Shown: in pieces, positions 6,518 to 6,664 of the stretch
How positions within the stretch are numbered: the first letter of the stretch is position 1
Layout: every line of letters begins with the position of its first letter
Assembly: GCA_014377915.1 (NCBI GenBank)
Contig: JACMOT010000315.1
Coordinates: forward strand, 1-6,664
Direction: 5' to 3'
Length of the DNA: 6,664 bases
Origin: Tardiphaga sp.
Lineage (GTDB): Bacteria; Pseudomonadota; Alphaproteobacteria; Rhizobiales; Xanthobacteraceae
Position numbers and translations under genes: made by a program
The notes under the pieces: model-generated
The model's input: only the letters and a program-made list of their open reading frames with translations
Told to the model about the DNA's origin: nothing
The model's database searches: none

Positions 6518-6664
6518 TCATGCCTGGATCGCCCGGCCCTTGAGCGCGAACAGACCGCGCGGGCGTTTCTGGATGAACAGGATGATCAGCACCAGGATGG
6601 CGATCTTGCCGAGCACCGCGCCGGCCACCGGCTCGAGGAACTTGTTGGCGATGCCGAGCGAGAA
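6518..6664 (-). CDS. urtB: Urea ABC transporter permease UrtB, C-terminal 48 residues
   Basis: Only the 3' end is present: 48 codons running in from the right edge to a TGA at 6520-6518. The peptide has a hydrophobic last membrane segment (GKIAILVLIILFIQ) followed by KRPRGLFALKGRAIQA, the usual C-terminus of LivH-type UrtB permeases (RPRGLF--KGR). Position before urtC supports UrtB rather than another LivH homologue. Nothing can be said about the rest of the protein. After the stop, 148 bp precede urtC; 6480-6517 shows no further feature I can support. Confidence 0.88.
   Translation of the reverse strand, partial: FSLGIANKFLEPVAGAVLGKIAILVLIILFIQKRPRGLFALKGRAIQA

Overview
The window holds most of a urea uptake and urease operon from an alphaproteobacterium, most likely a member of the Bradyrhizobium / Rhodopseudomonas group (Nitrobacteraceae). 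That placement rests on the high G+C, on the gene content and protein sequences, and on two families of intergenic palindromic repeats of a kind that recurs in those genomes. The source cannot be named more closely from the sequence alone.

Every gene I can support lies on the minus strand, so the transcript runs from the right edge to the left edge. In transcription order they are: the end of urtB (permease, cut by the window), urtC (second permease), urtD and urtE (the two ATPases), ureD (urease accessory protein), ureA (gamma subunit), a small acidic DUF4375/DMP19-like gene, ureB (beta subunit), a vapB-vapC type II toxin-antitoxin pair, and the first 282 codons of ureC (catalytic alpha subunit, cut by the left edge). 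Most gaps are 5 to 24 bp. The exceptions are 148 bp between urtB and urtC, 151 bp between urtD and urtE (each filled largely by a palindromic repeat), and 55 bp between ureB and vapB. urtA, the rest of urtB, the rest of ureC and any ureEFG genes would lie outside the window.

Together the genes form an import-and-hydrolysis pathway. UrtBC form the channel and UrtDE the motor of a high-affinity urea ABC transporter. UreABC make the nickel urease that splits the imported urea to ammonia and carbamate/CO2, and UreD helps load the metal centre.

The unusual part is the interruption of the structural genes. The DMP19-like gene separates ureA from ureB, and a complete VapBC module separates ureB from ureC. 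The module carries its own strong ribosome binding site and, just upstream, a 21-bp imperfect inverted repeat that overlaps a possible promoter. ureC begins only 11 bp after the vapC stop and has no clear ribosome binding site of its own, so expression of the catalytic subunit may be tied to the toxin-antitoxin module. Near the window edge, UreC also carries an Arg where nearly all ureases have Gly, three residues after a nickel-binding His.
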